Below, piece after piece: positions 49,076-60,502 of a DNA stretch of 64,000 bases. Source of the stretch: an uncultured Acidobacteriota bacterium (GTDB lineage: Bacteria; Acidobacteriota; Blastocatellia; RBC074); NCBI GenBank assembly GCA_902825875.1, contig CADECP010000003.1, positions 62,001 to 126,000 on the forward strand, given 5' to 3'. A program made the position numbers and the translations under genes. The first letter of the stretch is position 1, and each line of letters starts with the position of its first letter. The notes beneath the pieces were generated by a model. The model was not told the origin of the DNA and did no database searches. It saw only the letters and a list, made by a program, of their open reading frames with translations.

Positions 49076-50491
49076 CTACTGCCGCACTTTCCAATTCGGA
49101 TGGTCAATGTGCGCTTCGTTCATCAGAGCAATTGCTTGTTTCACGATGTCTGGTTTGGCATCTGCGATGTTATTCGTTTCGCCCAGGTCTTTCGACAAAT
49201 CAAACAGTTCGACCTTGCCCGTCAGCATCGGCTGGCGAATCGCTTTCCAATTGCCGAAGCGCACCGATTGCCTGCCGCCTTGTTCGTAAAACTCGAAGTA
49301 AATGTATTTGTGCTGCGCTTGATTCGGTTTGCCAAGCAACGCCGGCAGAAAGCTGATCGAATCCAAACCGCTCGGCAAAGTCTGTCCCGTCAGTTCGCAA
49401 ACCGTCGCCATCACGTCACCGAAATATCCGATGTGGTCGCTGACACTTCCGGCTTTGATTTTCCCCGGCCAACGCGCAATGAACGGAACGCGAACGCCGC
49501 CTTCGTACAAAGCGCGTTTCATCCCACGCAAACCGCCCGAAGGATTGAACATCTCTGGATGATGTTTGCCTTCATTGTGCGGGCCGTTATCAGAGGTGAA
49601 AACCACTAACGTGTTTCGATCCAGACCGCGCCGTTTCAACCAGGCCATCATTTTGCCGACTTGCGTGTCCAGCCGAGTAATCATCGCCGCCTGGCCTTTG
49701 TCCTGATCCGACCACGGCTTGTCTTTGTAAATGCCGAAGTCAGGGACTTCCTGACCGTTGCCGGTTCCGCGCGAAGCTTCGTTGTTGGCGTGTGGCAAGG
49801 TCGTGGCGAAATAGAGGAAGAACGGCTTCGAGCGATTCTGATCCAACCACGTCATCGCTCGGTCGAAAATCACATCCGGCGCGTAATCCACTTTCTCTTT
49901 AGCCCAGCCGCTGCCGACTTCCTTGTTTTCTTCGGCGGGAACATTGCGAAGCGGAACTCGTGTTGAGTTATGAACCAGAAACGACGGGTAATAGTTGTGC
50001 GCGTGAGACTGGTTCAGAAAGCCGAAGAACTCATCAAAGCCTTTTTTGTTCGGATGCCCTTCGGAGCCAATTTCGCCCAAGCCCCATTTGCCGAACAACG
50101 CCGTTTGATAACCAGCGTTTTTGAAAACTTCGGCGACTGTGCGTTCGTCTTTTGGCAAAGTCTGAATCGCCATGTTCCCGGCTCCGGCATTGCCGCGCAC
50201 GCTGACGTGTCCCATGTGCTTGCCGGTCATCAGCACCGCCCGCGAAGGCGCGCACACGGTTGAACCTGCATACATCTGTGTGAAGCGCATTCCGTCCGCC
50301 GCCAATTTATCCAGGTTCGGCGTTTGAATCAGTTTCTGTCCGTAACTGCCTAAATCTCCGTAACCGAGGTCATCGGCCAGAATGAAAATGACATTTGGCG
50401 ATTGGGCTTTTTGCGCTTGCGACAAATTAAAAGGCGCTGCCCCCAACAGCAGCGCCAACAACAATCCACAAATCAATTTTTTGCGTGGCAC
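49076..50491 (-). CDS. Exported arylsulfatase (S1 family)
   Basis: A 471-residue sulfatase with a signal peptide (LICGLLLALLLGAAPFNLSQAQ). NVIFILADDLGYGDLG begins the core; the canonical C80-A-P-S-R84 motif is intact and should become formylglycine. FGKWGLGEIG, TTLPHANNE and FTSDNGPHNEG complete the active site. A GTG at 50491 has GAAGGAG just upstream and is preferred to ATG 50515, which would overlap the VOC gene. The substrate is unknown. It is downstream of a VOC-family gene in the sulfatase block. Confidence 0.9.
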   Translation of the reverse strand: MPRKKLICGLLLALLLGAAPFNLSQAQKAQSPNVIFILADDLGYGDLGSYGQKLIQTPNLDKLAADGMRFTQMYAGSTVCAPSRAVLMTGKHMGHVSVRGNAGAGNMAIQTLPKDERTVAEVFKNAGYQTALFGKWGLGEIGSEGHPNKKGFDEFFGFLNQSHAHNYYPSFLVHNSTRVPLRNVPAEENKEVGSGWAKEKVDYAPDVIFDRAMTWLDQNRSKPFFLYFATTLPHANNEASRGTGNGQEVPDFGIYKDKPWSDQDKGQAAMITRLDTQVGKMMAWLKRRGLDRNTLVVFTSDNGPHNEGKHHPEMFNPSGGLRGMKRALYEGGVRVPFIARWPGKIKAGSVSDHIGYFGDVMATVCELTGQTLPSGLDSISFLPALLGKPNQAQHKYIYFEFYEQGGRQSVRFGNWKAIRQPMLTGKVELFDLSKDLGETNNIADAKPDIVKQAIALMNEAHIDHPNWKVRQ

Positions 50492-50507
50492 GAACACTCC
50501 TTCTGGT

Positions 50508-50879
50508 TCAAACATGTTGATCTATCAGAATCGGGTTTCCATCCGGGTCTACGGCAACGAAGCTGGCCGGCCCAGTGGTCGCTTCATCCGCTTCCTGTTG
50601 CAACTGCACGCCCTGCGCCTTGAGTTGGCGCTGCAATTCGCGGATGTCTGTGAATTCGGGCAACGTTTGCGCGTTGCTGTCCCAACCCGGATTGAAGGTC
50701 AGAATGTTTTTCTCGAACATCCCCTGAAACAACCCGATGATCGTTTCGCCATTTTTCAGGATCAGGTAATTGTGCTCAGGATTTCCGGCAAAAACCTTGA
50801 AGCCAAACTTTTCATAAAAACTGCGCGACACTTCCAGGTCTTTGACCGCCAGACTGATTGAAAAAACTCCGAGTTGCAT
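50508..50879 (-). CDS. VOC-family (glyoxalase-like) protein
   Basis: A 123-residue protein with the beta-alpha-beta3 VOC fold: [21 protein letters not shown] at the start, [17 protein letters not shown] in the middle and [15 protein letters not shown] at the end. Such proteins bind metal and act as lyases, dioxygenases or resistance proteins; the exact role is open. GGGGAG precedes ATG 50879, preferred to a start 13 codons upstream. It is closely followed by a sulfatase gene (16 bases). Confidence 0.85.
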   Translation of the reverse strand: MQLGVFSISLAVKDLEVSRSFYEKFGFKVFAGNPEHNYLILKNGETIIGLFQGMFEKNILTFNPGWDSNAQTLPEFTDIRELQRQLKAQGVQLQQEADEATTGPASFVAVDPDGNPILIDQHV

Positions 50880-50935
50880 TTGGTTTTCTCCCCACAAAAA
50901 AGTTGGGCAACCTGTCAAAGTTGCCCAATCGGTAT

Positions 50936-52255
<1,320 letters not shown>

Positions 52256-52299
52256 GCGGGTTCTCCTTGCTCAATAAATTTGTCAACCAGGTTATCAAC

Positions 52300-52560
52300 C
52301 TATTGTTCTATATTTTGCTTTCGCTGTTTCAATTCGTTCGCCAGTTTGCGCGGTACGATACTTACTAAGGTAGTTATGGAGATTGCCAATGCAAGCGTAG
52401 AGATGAACATGGGAGTATTTTTGCGCCAGTAGCCCCCGACGATCCAGGCCAGAACGATGATGCCAAAAATGGCGGCAAATGTGAGTTGAACGGCCTTTGC
52501 CGCCTTTAACTTTGCTTGCAACTGTTCATCGCTCAATTCCGGGGATATTTTTTCTGCCAT
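52300..52560 (-). CDS. Small two-TM protein
   Basis: An 86-residue protein of unrecognised family. A short charged N-terminus (MAEKISPELSDEQLQAKLKAAK) precedes two hydrophobic helices (about 25-45 AVQLTFAAIFGIIVLAWIVG and about 52-70 MFISTLALAISITTLVSIV), with a basic, glutamine-rich tail. A GGAGG lies 5 bases before ATG 52560, so translation is likely. It lies between the DUF1552 gene and a DUF1592 remnant. No function is assigned. Confidence 0.7.
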   Translation of the reverse strand: MAEKISPELSDEQLQAKLKAAKAVQLTFAAIFGIIVLAWIVGGYWRKNTPMFISTLALAISITTLVSIVPRKLANELKQRKQNIEQ

Positions 52561-52681
52561 ACCTTCCTCCAATGGAAAAAATTATTGAAGCTAAAATGCT
52601 ATCTGGTGACGACTAATTCACGCGCGAAGCCAGGGGATTTTTAAGTCGGACATTTCGAGTGACCATCTTAAAATATCAGGG

Positions 52682-52826
52682 TTACTTATGCCGAAACAAC
52701 CCGCTCTCGACGATAAGTTGAATCAGCGCCTTTACGCCGTAGCCTTTGTTCGCAGCGCGATACAGCAACGATTCGACTTTCGAGCGGTCGCTGAATTGAG
52801 CGGATGTTCCGGTTTGAAGCCTTGTT
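52682..52826 (-). pseudogene. C-terminal remnant of a DUF1592/DUF1585 protein
   Basis: The minus strand encodes about 47 residues and a TAA stop ([20 protein letters not shown] ... [14 protein letters not shown]) that align with the last residues of the intact gene at 54053-56653 ([20 protein letters not shown] ... [14 protein letters not shown]). An in-frame TGA and the neighbouring gene stop lie just upstream and no start exists. It is a decayed or partially duplicated 3' end, diverged at many positions, so it is not a recent copy. Confidence 0.82.
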
Positions 52827-52832
52827 CAAATC

Positions 52833-53549
52833 CTACCCAAGAACTTCTTGCATCATCACGGCAAAGTCGCGGATTGCGTGTTCGCCGTCGCCGACATACG
52901 CAGAACCGTGCATTGGCGCAATCGTGCGAGGTTTCAGTTCCGCCAGGCTCTGCAAAATTCCGTCGGTGTTTTTGGTGTAAGGCATGTAATTGGCCAGCGG
53001 GCCGGCTTGGTAATCCACCAGCGTCTTGCGTGCGCGTTCGATCACGTCAGACGTGGTGAACGGTTCGACGACTCCGCTCTGATGAAACAAGTCGGAGCAA
53101 AGCAGCGTGCCGTTCGTTTCCTCAAACAGCATTCCGGCTTCCCAGCAATGCGGGACGTGCGGTGTATGAAGAAAGCGGAAACGATATTTGCCGGTGTTGA
53201 TGACTTCGCCGGTCATCATTCCGCGCGCCGGTCGAATGGCAAAATCGTTGACGCTGACCATTGCGCCGACCAAGCTGCACGCGGCTTGCGCGTTTGGCGC
53301 AAGTTGCAGCCATTGATTTAGGGAACCGCATTCGTCTGCTTCAAAGTGACTGAAGCTGATCCAGCGAAGCGTCGCGGGATCAATCAGGCTGGCGACCGCC
53401 TCTTGCACGATGGGAAACAAAGCGTTCATGCCAGTATGAAAGAGCAACGGTTCTTCGTCTTTGACCAGAAACTGGTTGAACTGCAAATCCGCTTCAGGGA
53501 CGTAGGTGACGATTTGATAAACGTCAGGAGCGATTTCGGTAACAGCCAT
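52833..53549 (-). CDS. Metallo-beta-lactamase-fold protein of flavodiiron type, lacking flavodoxin
   Basis: A 238-residue protein. H68-x-E70-x-D72 (SHFEADE) replaces the usual HxHxDH and matches the diiron ligand set of flavodiiron proteins, with further candidates H131/H134, D153 and the His of APMHGSA. Flavodiiron proteins reduce O2 or NO using a flavodoxin-like domain, which is absent here, so an electron donor must be separate or the enzyme does something else. It lies downstream of the methyltransferase gene in the minus-strand block. Confidence 0.8.
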   Translation of the reverse strand: MAVTEIAPDVYQIVTYVPEADLQFNQFLVKDEEPLLFHTGMNALFPIVQEAVASLIDPATLRWISFSHFEADECGSLNQWLQLAPNAQAACSLVGAMVSVNDFAIRPARGMMTGEVINTGKYRFRFLHTPHVPHCWEAGMLFEETNGTLLCSDLFHQSGVVEPFTTSDVIERARKTLVDYQAGPLANYMPYTKNTDGILQSLAELKPRTIAPMHGSAYVGDGEHAIRDFAVMMQEVLG

Positions 53550-53591
53550 GATTTCCTCCGTAAGTTGGTTGGTTGAAGATCAAAAGCCTGG

Positions 53592-54056
53592 TTAAATCCA
53601 CCGTCTAACCTGATTCATATACGCGGCGAATTCCTCACCAAAAAGTTTCAGCAACATTCGCTCTTCGGGGACGATTTGAAACCGTGTCAGGTACGCACAG
53701 AAGAGCAACACCGCCGCAAATCCAAACAAATTTGACTGCCAGACGGCTACGCCAAACAGCGCCAGCGCCATTCCCAAGTACATCGGATTCCGGCTCCAGC
53801 GGTAAATGCCGGACGACACAACAGCAGCCGTTCGTTCCGGCGAAAACGGACTCATCGTCGTTTTCCGGCGGCGAAATTCAAAGACGCCTGCGCTGACGAC
53901 TGCCAAACCAAGCAGAATCGAAATCAACGCGATTGTTTGGCGTCCGGGCAACGCAAAGTTGCCAGCCGGAAAATACTTGCCAACTACCCAGAGCGCCACA
54001 GCAAAGACGACGAACAGCGCCAGCGGTGGAATTCGAAGTTCAAGGCTCTTCATCAT
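53592..54056 (-). CDS. Isoprenylcysteine methyltransferase-family membrane protein
   Basis: A 154-residue integral membrane protein with four hydrophobic segments and the ICMT/PEMT-like motif [17 protein letters not shown], then [19 protein letters not shown]. This is the SAM-dependent methyltransferase fold of ICMT/NnrU relatives; bacterial substrates are mostly unknown. The ATG overlaps the stop of the DUF1592 gene (ATGA), implying coupling. It is otherwise of normal length for the family. Confidence 0.87.
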   Translation of the reverse strand: MMKSLELRIPPLALFVVFAVALWVVGKYFPAGNFALPGRQTIALISILLGLAVVSAGVFEFRRRKTTMSPFSPERTAAVVSSGIYRWSRNPMYLGMALALFGVAVWQSNLFGFAAVLLFCAYLTRFQIVPEERMLLKLFGEEFAAYMNQVRRWI

Positions 54057-56653
54057 TTATTCCGAAACATCTCGCTTTCGATCAGCAAGTGTATCAACGA
54101 TTTCACGCCATAACCTTTGCTGGCAGCACGATCCAACAGCGCCTCGACTTTGGGGCGGTCGCTGAATTGCACGGGCGCTCCGGTGGCAAAGACTATTAGT
54201 TGATTGGTCAGGTTGCGCGCAATTTGCCGTTCATCTTTCAGCAACAGTTTTTTCAATTCGCGCACATCCTGAAACTTCTGGCCGTCAGGCAGCGAGCCGG
54301 AAGCGTCCACCGGTTGAATGTAGCGAAAGGCGAATTTCTGTCCGTTCTTGCCGACGCCGGGAGCTTTTTCGCCTTCGGCCAGAGCGCGGTATTTGTCGCG
54401 CCAAGCGCCGAAGACATCGAAGTTTTCCAGCGCAAATCCCGCCGGGTCAATCTTGGAGTGGCAGGTGTTGCAGCTTGGATTGGTGCGATGTTTTTCAAGT
54501 TGTTGGCGCAACGTCGTCGCGCCGCGAATATCCGGTTCGACGGCGGGCACACCAGCGGGCGGAGGCGGAACGGGTTTGCCCAGAATGCGTTCCATCATCC
54601 ATGCGCCGCGCACAACGGGCGAAGTCGTAGTGCCGTTCGCAGTGACTTTCAGCACGCTGGCTTGTGTCAGCAATCCGCCGCGCACGGAATCCGGCGGCAA
54701 GGCGACGCGGCGAATCTGTGAGCCTTGCACATTCGGCAAGCCGTAAAGCGCCGCCAGCCGTTCGTTGATCGTTACGAAATCCGAAGCAATGACGTTACGC
54801 GCTGGCCAATCTCCGCGAATGAGTTCAGCGAAAAACGCGCGCGTTTCAAACGTTGCCGATTCGACCAGATGGTCGTCCAGATAGTAATCGCAATACATCA
54901 ACTCATCCGGCGAAGTGATGTTCACCTTTCGCAAATCAAGCCAGTAATCCAGGAAAGCATTGACGAAGCGTTGCGAACGCGGATCGGCGAGCAGGCGATC
55001 CACTTGCGCGCGTAAGACGGCGGGTTTGCGTAACGCGCCTTGTTCGCCGAGTTCGCGCAACTTCGCGTCAGGCGCGGAATTCCACAGGAAAAACGACAAG
55101 CGCGAAGCCATCGCTAGATCGTCCAACCGCCCCGGCTTTTCTTCCAATGTCGTAAACGCGGGCGAACACAGCACGGCGGCGTATGTCGTAATCATCGCTT
55201 CGGTGAAGCTGTCACCGTTTTTGAGTGAAGCATCGGCGAGTTTCAAGAAGCGTTGCGTCTCTTCTTCAATCGGTTGCGGGCGGCGATAAGCGCGTTGCAG
55301 AAAGTTCCGCAATAACTTTTCTGCATCTGCACGCGGGTTAGCGGAAACAACTTCGATCTGGCCTTTAGCGTTTTTCTTGACCGGCAAATCGCCGAACATC
55401 AACTTGTGGCCTTTGCCCGGCCATTCTGTTTTGGCGTCATAAATCGGGCCGACGACTTCCAGCCAACGAAAAGCTACGCCGGGCTGACCGTCTTTTTCCG
55501 CCAGCGGATTGCGCCAGTTCGGCGGGCGCGAACGAAACAGCCGCACGGCGTCTGGCCGAATCGTTTCGTCTTTCAACAAATACACTTCGACCTCTTGCAC
55601 CGCAGCTTCGGGCGAAACGTCTAAGTTGGCCAGATAACGCATCTGGCGCGGAGGGATTTCGGCGTACAGCGTGATCGGTTCGTGCGTGCGACCGGGAAAG
55701 GCTTCGGTGCGGCTGGGATGAAACCATTTGTCGCCGGGCTGCGGCCCAGCCCAAAACGAATGCGCGTTCAGCCGCAATTTGTAACGTCCCGGCACTTTGG
55801 CTTTGAATTGATTGAAACGAATTTCCAGCGGTTCGTACGAACTGGCGACGACGCCCATGCTTTCCAGTTCGCGTTTGGCAGGGTCTTTGTCGCCAACGGT
55901 CATCGGAGCATTCTTTTCCAACACCGCAACGTCGGCGTCGTTGCCGATCAGCGGAAACGTCGCGCGTTCGGTGTAAGTGTTGAATTGCGAGAACTCGATC
56001 TTGTTCGTGAATGCGCGCTGTTCGCGTGCGTAATAGCGTTTGGTGACGGTTTCCGGCTGAGTTTCGCTGCGCGCCATGACTTCGCGCAGAGCATATTCGG
56101 CGGCGGTCAGGTAACGGCTGATTTGGACGTGCGACACGCCCAGAGCTTCGCCGGATTTGTTGAAGTGGTATCGCTCGCCGTCTTCGGGCAGCAGTTCTTT
56201 GACTTGCAGCCACGGCGCATCGAGCAAATCACGCAACGTGTTTTCGTATTCGTAACGATTCATTCGACGCCACACGGCGCGGCCTTCTTGCCGAATGCGG
56301 GCCGCATCCGCAGCAATCATCGGCGCAGCCAACGATTTCAAAAACGCGGCGCGTTCGGCGTCGCCCGGTTGCGGCGCAGCTTTTGGAGGCATCTCTCCGG
56401 CTTGGACACGGTCGTGAACCTTGACCCAGATGGCAAACATTTGCGCGTCAGTAAATTCTGGCTTGAGCGCCGTCAAATCCAGATTGCCTTTTTTCGTCGT
56501 GGCGTTGTGACAAGCGACGCAATTCGTTTCCAAAAACGACTGGATTGAAACTGCGCCCGCTTTCGGCGAAGCAAGTTGCGCTTGAGGCGTCATCATCCAA
56601 CCAGCCAACAAGGCTGCGACGACAATCGCTATCCATTTGAATCGTTCCGTCAT
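54053..56653 (-). CDS. DUF1592-type protein with cytochrome c-like motifs (DUF1587/1592/1588/1585)
   Basis: An 866-residue exported protein. A signal peptide ([18 protein letters not shown]) precedes a Planctomycete-type cytochrome c segment with C45-V-A-C48-H49. A DUF1587-like part ([16 protein letters not shown]) and DUF1595/DUF1592-like parts ([21 protein letters not shown]) follow. DUF1588 has a second C-x-x-C-H ([22 protein letters not shown]), and DUF1585 ends the protein. Covalent haem binding at both CxxCH sites is likely. It works with a DUF1552 partner (50936). Electron transfer outside the cytoplasm is inferred. A truncated relative lies at 52682. Confidence 0.9.
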   Translation of the reverse strand: MTERFKWIAIVVAALLAGWMMTPQAQLASPKAGAVSIQSFLETNCVACHNATTKKGNLDLTALKPEFTDAQMFAIWVKVHDRVQAGEMPPKAAPQPGDAERAAFLKSLAAPMIAADAARIRQEGRAVWRRMNRYEYENTLRDLLDAPWLQVKELLPEDGERYHFNKSGEALGVSHVQISRYLTAAEYALREVMARSETQPETVTKRYYAREQRAFTNKIEFSQFNTYTERATFPLIGNDADVAVLEKNAPMTVGDKDPAKRELESMGVVASSYEPLEIRFNQFKAKVPGRYKLRLNAHSFWAGPQPGDKWFHPSRTEAFPGRTHEPITLYAEIPPRQMRYLANLDVSPEAAVQEVEVYLLKDETIRPDAVRLFRSRPPNWRNPLAEKDGQPGVAFRWLEVVGPIYDAKTEWPGKGHKLMFGDLPVKKNAKGQIEVVSANPRADAEKLLRNFLQRAYRRPQPIEEETQRFLKLADASLKNGDSFTEAMITTYAAVLCSPAFTTLEEKPGRLDDLAMASRLSFFLWNSAPDAKLRELGEQGALRKPAVLRAQVDRLLADPRSQRFVNAFLDYWLDLRKVNITSPDELMYCDYYLDDHLVESATFETRAFFAELIRGDWPARNVIASDFVTINERLAALYGLPNVQGSQIRRVALPPDSVRGGLLTQASVLKVTANGTTTSPVVRGAWMMERILGKPVPPPPAGVPAVEPDIRGATTLRQQLEKHRTNPSCNTCHSKIDPAGFALENFDVFGAWRDKYRALAEGEKAPGVGKNGQKFAFRYIQPVDASGSLPDGQKFQDVRELKKLLLKDERQIARNLTNQLIVFATGAPVQFSDRPKVEALLDRAASKGYGVKSLIHLLIESEMFRNK

Positions 56654-56725
56654 AATTGCTCCTGTGTTAGCAAGAATTTCGTGGCTGCCAAAAGCTCCTT
56701 TGCTCGCTATTGTTGGCGCGCTTTT

Positions 56726-58333
56726 CTATTTCTTCATCGGTTCTTTTTCAAAATCGGATTCATTCACCCAACCGGCTTTCAGCTTTTCGCCGCGCATAAA
56801 GCGTTCGTAAAAGTTGCGCTGCTCAGCGTTGGCGTATACGTAGCGGTCAAAAATGGAACCGTTGCCGAACATTCGCGGATCCCCCTCCGCTTTCAGTTCA
56901 CGTTCCATATCGGTTTTCAATCTGGCTTTTCGCTGGCGGTAACGCTGATCGCCCGCCAGATTGGTCAAACAGTCCGGGTCGTTGGCAACGTCGTACAATT
57001 CTTCGGCTGGACGTTTGCCGAAAGCCATTTGCCAGTGGCTGGTTTCGCGGGCGTCGCGTCGCGCTTGCAGAATGAAAGTCTTTGTCGCGCCGCCGTCGCA
57101 GTTCAAATAACCTGTTTCAGGATTCCCGGCAGGCCAGCGGTCAATTTCAAAGTTGCGAATGTACAGCCATTCGTTTTTGTGAATGCCGCGAATCGGATAG
57201 CCAGCGTCATTTGGTCGCCCAATGTCGTGGCGCTCTTTGCCGACCAGCACGTGATCGCGCGCAGGATTCACGCGGCCAGATTTTGCCGAATTCAAAATGT
57301 CTGTCAGGCTGCGACCAACGGTCGGCTGCATTCCGGTTTGGTTCCAACGCAATCCGGCCAGTTCGATAATCGTCGGCGCAATGTCGGCGAAGCTGACGTA
57401 ATCATCCACTTTGCGCCCGGCGAACTTCATCCCGCCTTTCCACATCACGGCCAGCGGCACGTGGTTCGAAGCGTCGTAAGCCTGACCTTTTCCGCGCGGG
57501 AAAGGCATGCCGTGATCGGAAGTCACAATCACCAACGTGTTTTCCAACAAGCCGCGCTGTTCCAACGAAGCCAGCATTCGCGCCAGATGGCGGTCGAAAT
57601 GTTCGATCTCGAAAGCGTAATCGAGCATGTCGTTGCGCACGGTTTCGTTGTCCGGCCAAAACTTCGGCACGCGATCAATGTCGCTGAGCCGTTTGCCGCC
57701 TTTGGCGACGCCGGAACCGTATTCATAACTGCGATGCGGTTCCAACGCACCGTACCAAAAACTCCAGGGTTGACCTTTAGGGGCCGCGTTCAGAAAGTCT
57801 TCAAAGTTGGCGGCGTAATCGTTGGCTTCAATTCCAGAAGTCGGCGCTTGCAGTTTGCGGGCATTGAACGGTTTGCCAGCCATCTGCCGCGCTTTGCCGC
57901 CAGCGTCGTTGGCCACACCCGGCGCCCAGCCTTTGGCGGTTAAACCCGCGAAATAGCCACTGTCCTGCAAAGTCTCAACCCAGGTTTTGAACTTCGCCGG
58001 AAAGTACGGGATGTGATTTGCGGCTTCTTCCAATTGCCAGGAATTGCGCCCAGTCAGCAAAATCGCCCGCGAAGGCGCGCACTTGGCATTCGGCGTGAAA
58101 GCATGCGTGAACAAAATGCCTTCGCGCGCCACGCGATCAAACGCCGGAGTTTTGACGAACTTGCTGCCGTAAGCTCCGGCGTGTCCGTAACCCCAATCGT
58201 CCGCGATGGCGAACAGAATGTTTGGGCGACGCGCAGACGTTTTTTGAGAACGGACGGCAGGCGACAAGCTCAGCAATACGACGAACAGCAACGTCAGCCA
58301 GACAAACGAAAAATCTCTTGGATTTAATCTCAT
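56726..58333 (-). CDS. Exported sulfatase (S1 family)
   Basis: A 535-residue sulfatase with signal segment [17 protein letters not shown]. The core begins [16 protein letters not shown]; the maturation motif C85-A-P-S-R89 is canonical. [14 protein letters not shown] supplies the C-terminal metal site. The C-terminal third, with [17 protein letters not shown], resembles planctomycete heparan-N-sulfatase-like enzymes; the substrate is uncertain. It begins 4 bases after the NTF2-like gene and precedes the DUF1592 gene, so these are probably one transcript. Confidence 0.91.
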   Translation of the reverse strand: MRLNPRDFSFVWLTLLFVVLLSLSPAVRSQKTSARRPNILFAIADDWGYGHAGAYGSKFVKTPAFDRVAREGILFTHAFTPNAKCAPSRAILLTGRNSWQLEEAANHIPYFPAKFKTWVETLQDSGYFAGLTAKGWAPGVANDAGGKARQMAGKPFNARKLQAPTSGIEANDYAANFEDFLNAAPKGQPWSFWYGALEPHRSYEYGSGVAKGGKRLSDIDRVPKFWPDNETVRNDMLDYAFEIEHFDRHLARMLASLEQRGLLENTLVIVTSDHGMPFPRGKGQAYDASNHVPLAVMWKGGMKFAGRKVDDYVSFADIAPTIIELAGLRWNQTGMQPTVGRSLTDILNSAKSGRVNPARDHVLVGKERHDIGRPNDAGYPIRGIHKNEWLYIRNFEIDRWPAGNPETGYLNCDGGATKTFILQARRDARETSHWQMAFGKRPAEELYDVANDPDCLTNLAGDQRYRQRKARLKTDMERELKAEGDPRMFGNGSIFDRYVYANAEQRNFYERFMRGEKLKAGWVNESDFEKEPMKK

Positions 58334-58337
58334 GGTT

Positions 58338-58805
58338 TTACCTGTTCGCTGCCTGCGCGGCGGGCAGCATGTTGCGAATGGCAGTGATGCGCCAGGTCTT
58401 CCCTTCTCGTTTCAATACCAGCGTAGCCCACATACTGCGAGTCGTGCCGCCGGGCTGACCGGTCAATTCGTAACGGCCATCGGCGATGGCTACGTCTTTG
58501 GACACAAACCGCACGGATTCGACCTTGATCGTGCGCGTGCCGCTGGAATTGCGAGAACTGGCCATCGAACCGCTAACGACGGCTTCGCGGCCTTTCCGCC
58601 ATTCGCCCGACGAAACCAGTTGGTCGGCGTCGGCGGTGAATAACGCTTCTGTCGCTTTCGGATCAATTCGTTCGCGCGCGTCCACGTATTTGGCAACCAC
58701 TTCGCGGATGGCGGTTTCGTCTTTGCTGCGTTTGTCGGATTTGGCTTGCGCCAAACCAATCGCAGCCAATGTCAGACAGCACAAAAGTGCCGACAGAATT
58801 CGCAT
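58338..58805 (-). CDS. Exported NTF2-like (SnoaL/SgcJ-type) protein
   Basis: A 155-residue protein with a signal peptide ([21 protein letters not shown]) and one cone-shaped NTF2-like domain: [31 protein letters not shown] at the start and [24 protein letters not shown] at the end. Such domains bind small hydrophobic ligands or serve as enzymes; no specific role can be given. GGAGG precedes the ATG. The sulfatase gene starts 4 bases after its stop and the deacetylase gene ends 23 bases upstream. Confidence 0.82.
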   Translation of the reverse strand: MRILSALLCCLTLAAIGLAQAKSDKRSKDETAIREVVAKYVDARERIDPKATEALFTADADQLVSSGEWRKGREAVVSGSMASSRNSSGTRTIKVESVRFVSKDVAIADGRYELTGQPGGTTRSMWATLVLKREGKTWRITAIRNMLPAAQAANR

Positions 58806-58828
58806 AAAACCTCCAATGATGTTTTTCG

Positions 58829-59656
58829 TTATTTGCGCGGCGCGCGCTGCTGTTGAATGTATTTGGCAATCGTCACCACCGGAGCATTCCACAATTTGTT
58901 TTCCGGCGCGTTGGCATAAGCCACCAGCTTTTCCAAAGTTTCCAGTCGAGTCGTTTGATTGCCGTCTTTGTTGATTTCGTGCCCCATCAAAATCAACCAG
59001 CCGCCCTGTTTTTTGGTTTGCTCCAAAATCGGCAACAACTGGTCGAAAGATTTGGCGTCCATATCGAAGCTGGCCAGTTGAGCGAAATCGCAAAACAGCG
59101 GATCGTTTGGCGTTTCGTCGTAGGCGCTGCGCCCGGTCAGAAACAGCGAAGCCACGACAGGAATGTAACTGCGCGCGTCCAGCCCTCGCCCGACGAACGT
59201 CTGCCCGCAGGTGTAGGCATAGGAAACCGGCGTGACGCCTAACAGCGCCTTCAACTGGTTGTTGGCTTCGACCAGTTCGTCATTCATTTTTTGCAGCGAG
59301 TAATCTTCCAGAGCCTTGTTCCGCGCCCACGGGAAGTTACCGCTGCACGGATGAACAATGGTGTGATTGGCGATTTCGTGACCGGTGGCAGCCATCTTTT
59401 TCCAACCATCCAATCTTTTTTCCACGTTGGATGGCTGCACATAAAACGTGGCTTTGGTCTGCAACCGATCCAGCACCGCCATTCCAATGTCCACCTGACT
59501 GAGCCGCGCATCATCAAAGGTCAAACTGAGCGCGCCTCGCCGCGCTTCCGGCCAGACAAAACCGGAAGCTTGTTGCGGCGCGGACGAAACGCTCAGCGAT
59601 TGCCAAATCAAGATCGAAACGGCGGCAATCACCCAAAGCATTTTGTGTTTCAGCAT
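58829..59656 (-). CDS. Exported polysaccharide deacetylase (NodB/CE4-like)
   Basis: A 275-residue exported protein. After a signal peptide ([20 protein letters not shown]), motif 1 is SLTFDDA, with the catalytic and metal aspartates, and motif 2 is [11 protein letters not shown], matching H-x3-H(S/T). These are the metal-binding signature of CE4 deacetylases acting on N- or O-acetylated glycans or peptidoglycan. Later motifs are less clear (WLILMGHEI may supply a further His). The position in the sulfatase block suggests a role in glycan breakdown. Confidence 0.83.
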   Translation of the reverse strand: MLKHKMLWVIAAVSILIWQSLSVSSAPQQASGFVWPEARRGALSLTFDDARLSQVDIGMAVLDRLQTKATFYVQPSNVEKRLDGWKKMAATGHEIANHTIVHPCSGNFPWARNKALEDYSLQKMNDELVEANNQLKALLGVTPVSYAYTCGQTFVGRGLDARSYIPVVASLFLTGRSAYDETPNDPLFCDFAQLASFDMDAKSFDQLLPILEQTKKQGGWLILMGHEINKDGNQTTRLETLEKLVAYANAPENKLWNAPVVTIAKYIQQQRAPRK

Positions 59657-59683
59657 TCGTAACCTCGCTTGAGCGCCTGGTTA

Positions 59684-59809
59684 TGGAGTGCGGACGGCTT
59701 GACGCCGCTTTTCGTTCTTAACCAGAGCGGTTCCGTTGACAACCGGGCTTCATTCAAGAACGCCAAAGCTGCCAAGAACGCCAAAGCTGCGCCGGGTCGC
59801 AGCACTCCA
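59684..59809. repeat. GGAGTGC-bounded repeat with an 18-base tandem duplication (family H)
   Basis: TGGAGTGC (59684-59691) and GCACTCCA (59802-59809) are complementary ends. CAAGAACGCCAAAGCTGC is repeated exactly at 59755-59772 and 59773-59790. It fills the 174-base gap between the deacetylase gene and the next exported protein gene; no ORF is credible. Confidence 0.65.
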
Positions 59810-59830
59810 CAAAACCAGACTTGTCAGGTT

Positions 59831-60424
59831 TTACTGTTTCAGCGGCGGAGTAATCATGATGTGAGCGCCAGCCGTTCCGGCATCCATCAACCAGGGTTCG
59901 CCGCGTTTCGGCGTGGCGGACAGTCCCAGCGATTCCGCCGTCGCAAACGGAACGTAAATCACCCAGCGAACCACGCCATCGGTGACTTTCTTCGTCGCCG
60001 GGTCGTAACCTTTGCCGGAAAGCACATACAGCATGCGCGGTTCGCGTGGCATTTTCAGTTTGCCTTCTTTGACTTCTTTCCAGCGGTATTCCGCATTGCG
60101 GTTGCCGCCGGTGACGCCCTGAGCCGTCAATTCGCGGCCACGCGCCATGAATGGTTCCAGGTCTTTGTGGTAACAGGCTGCGCTGAACCGCGTGTCTTTG
60201 GGATCGTCGGCCAGACAGATCAATTCGTTCGTGCCTTTGCGAAGTTCGGTCAATTTGCCGTCGGCTCCATAACCGAGCACCGCAGCTCCAGCACGCATTT
60301 CTTCCGGCGCAGCCTGAACCGTCGCGGCAATTTGATCTTCCGCCGACGGAATCGTCGGTGCAGGCGTTTGCGCCATAGCGGTGATCGAAACCAACAACAG
60401 AGTCAGCAAAACAGAAGTCTTCAT
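59831..60424 (-). CDS. Exported protein of unknown function
   Basis: A 197-residue protein with a signal peptide (VLLTLLLVSITAMAQ). The mature part carries IAATVQAAPEEMRAGAAVLGY, ELRKGTNELICLADDP and GEPWLMDAGTAGAHIMI, without a family I can name. Two cysteines (ICLAD, AACYHK) could form a disulfide. GGAGG precedes ATG 60424 by 8 bases. It is the gene after the kinase-like gene in the minus-strand block. No function is assigned. Confidence 0.68.
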   Translation of the reverse strand: MKTSVLLTLLLVSITAMAQTPAPTIPSAEDQIAATVQAAPEEMRAGAAVLGYGADGKLTELRKGTNELICLADDPKDTRFSAACYHKDLEPFMARGRELTAQGVTGGNRNAEYRWKEVKEGKLKMPREPRMLYVLSGKGYDPATKKVTDGVVRWVIYVPFATAESLGLSATPKRGEPWLMDAGTAGAHIMITPPLKQ

Positions 60425-60502
60425 TTTCGTGTCCTCCAATTAGATGGCAATGAATGGTTGGTCGGCGTTACGTTTGGTTTGTAACGCCAGTCAGTTTGCG
60501 AA

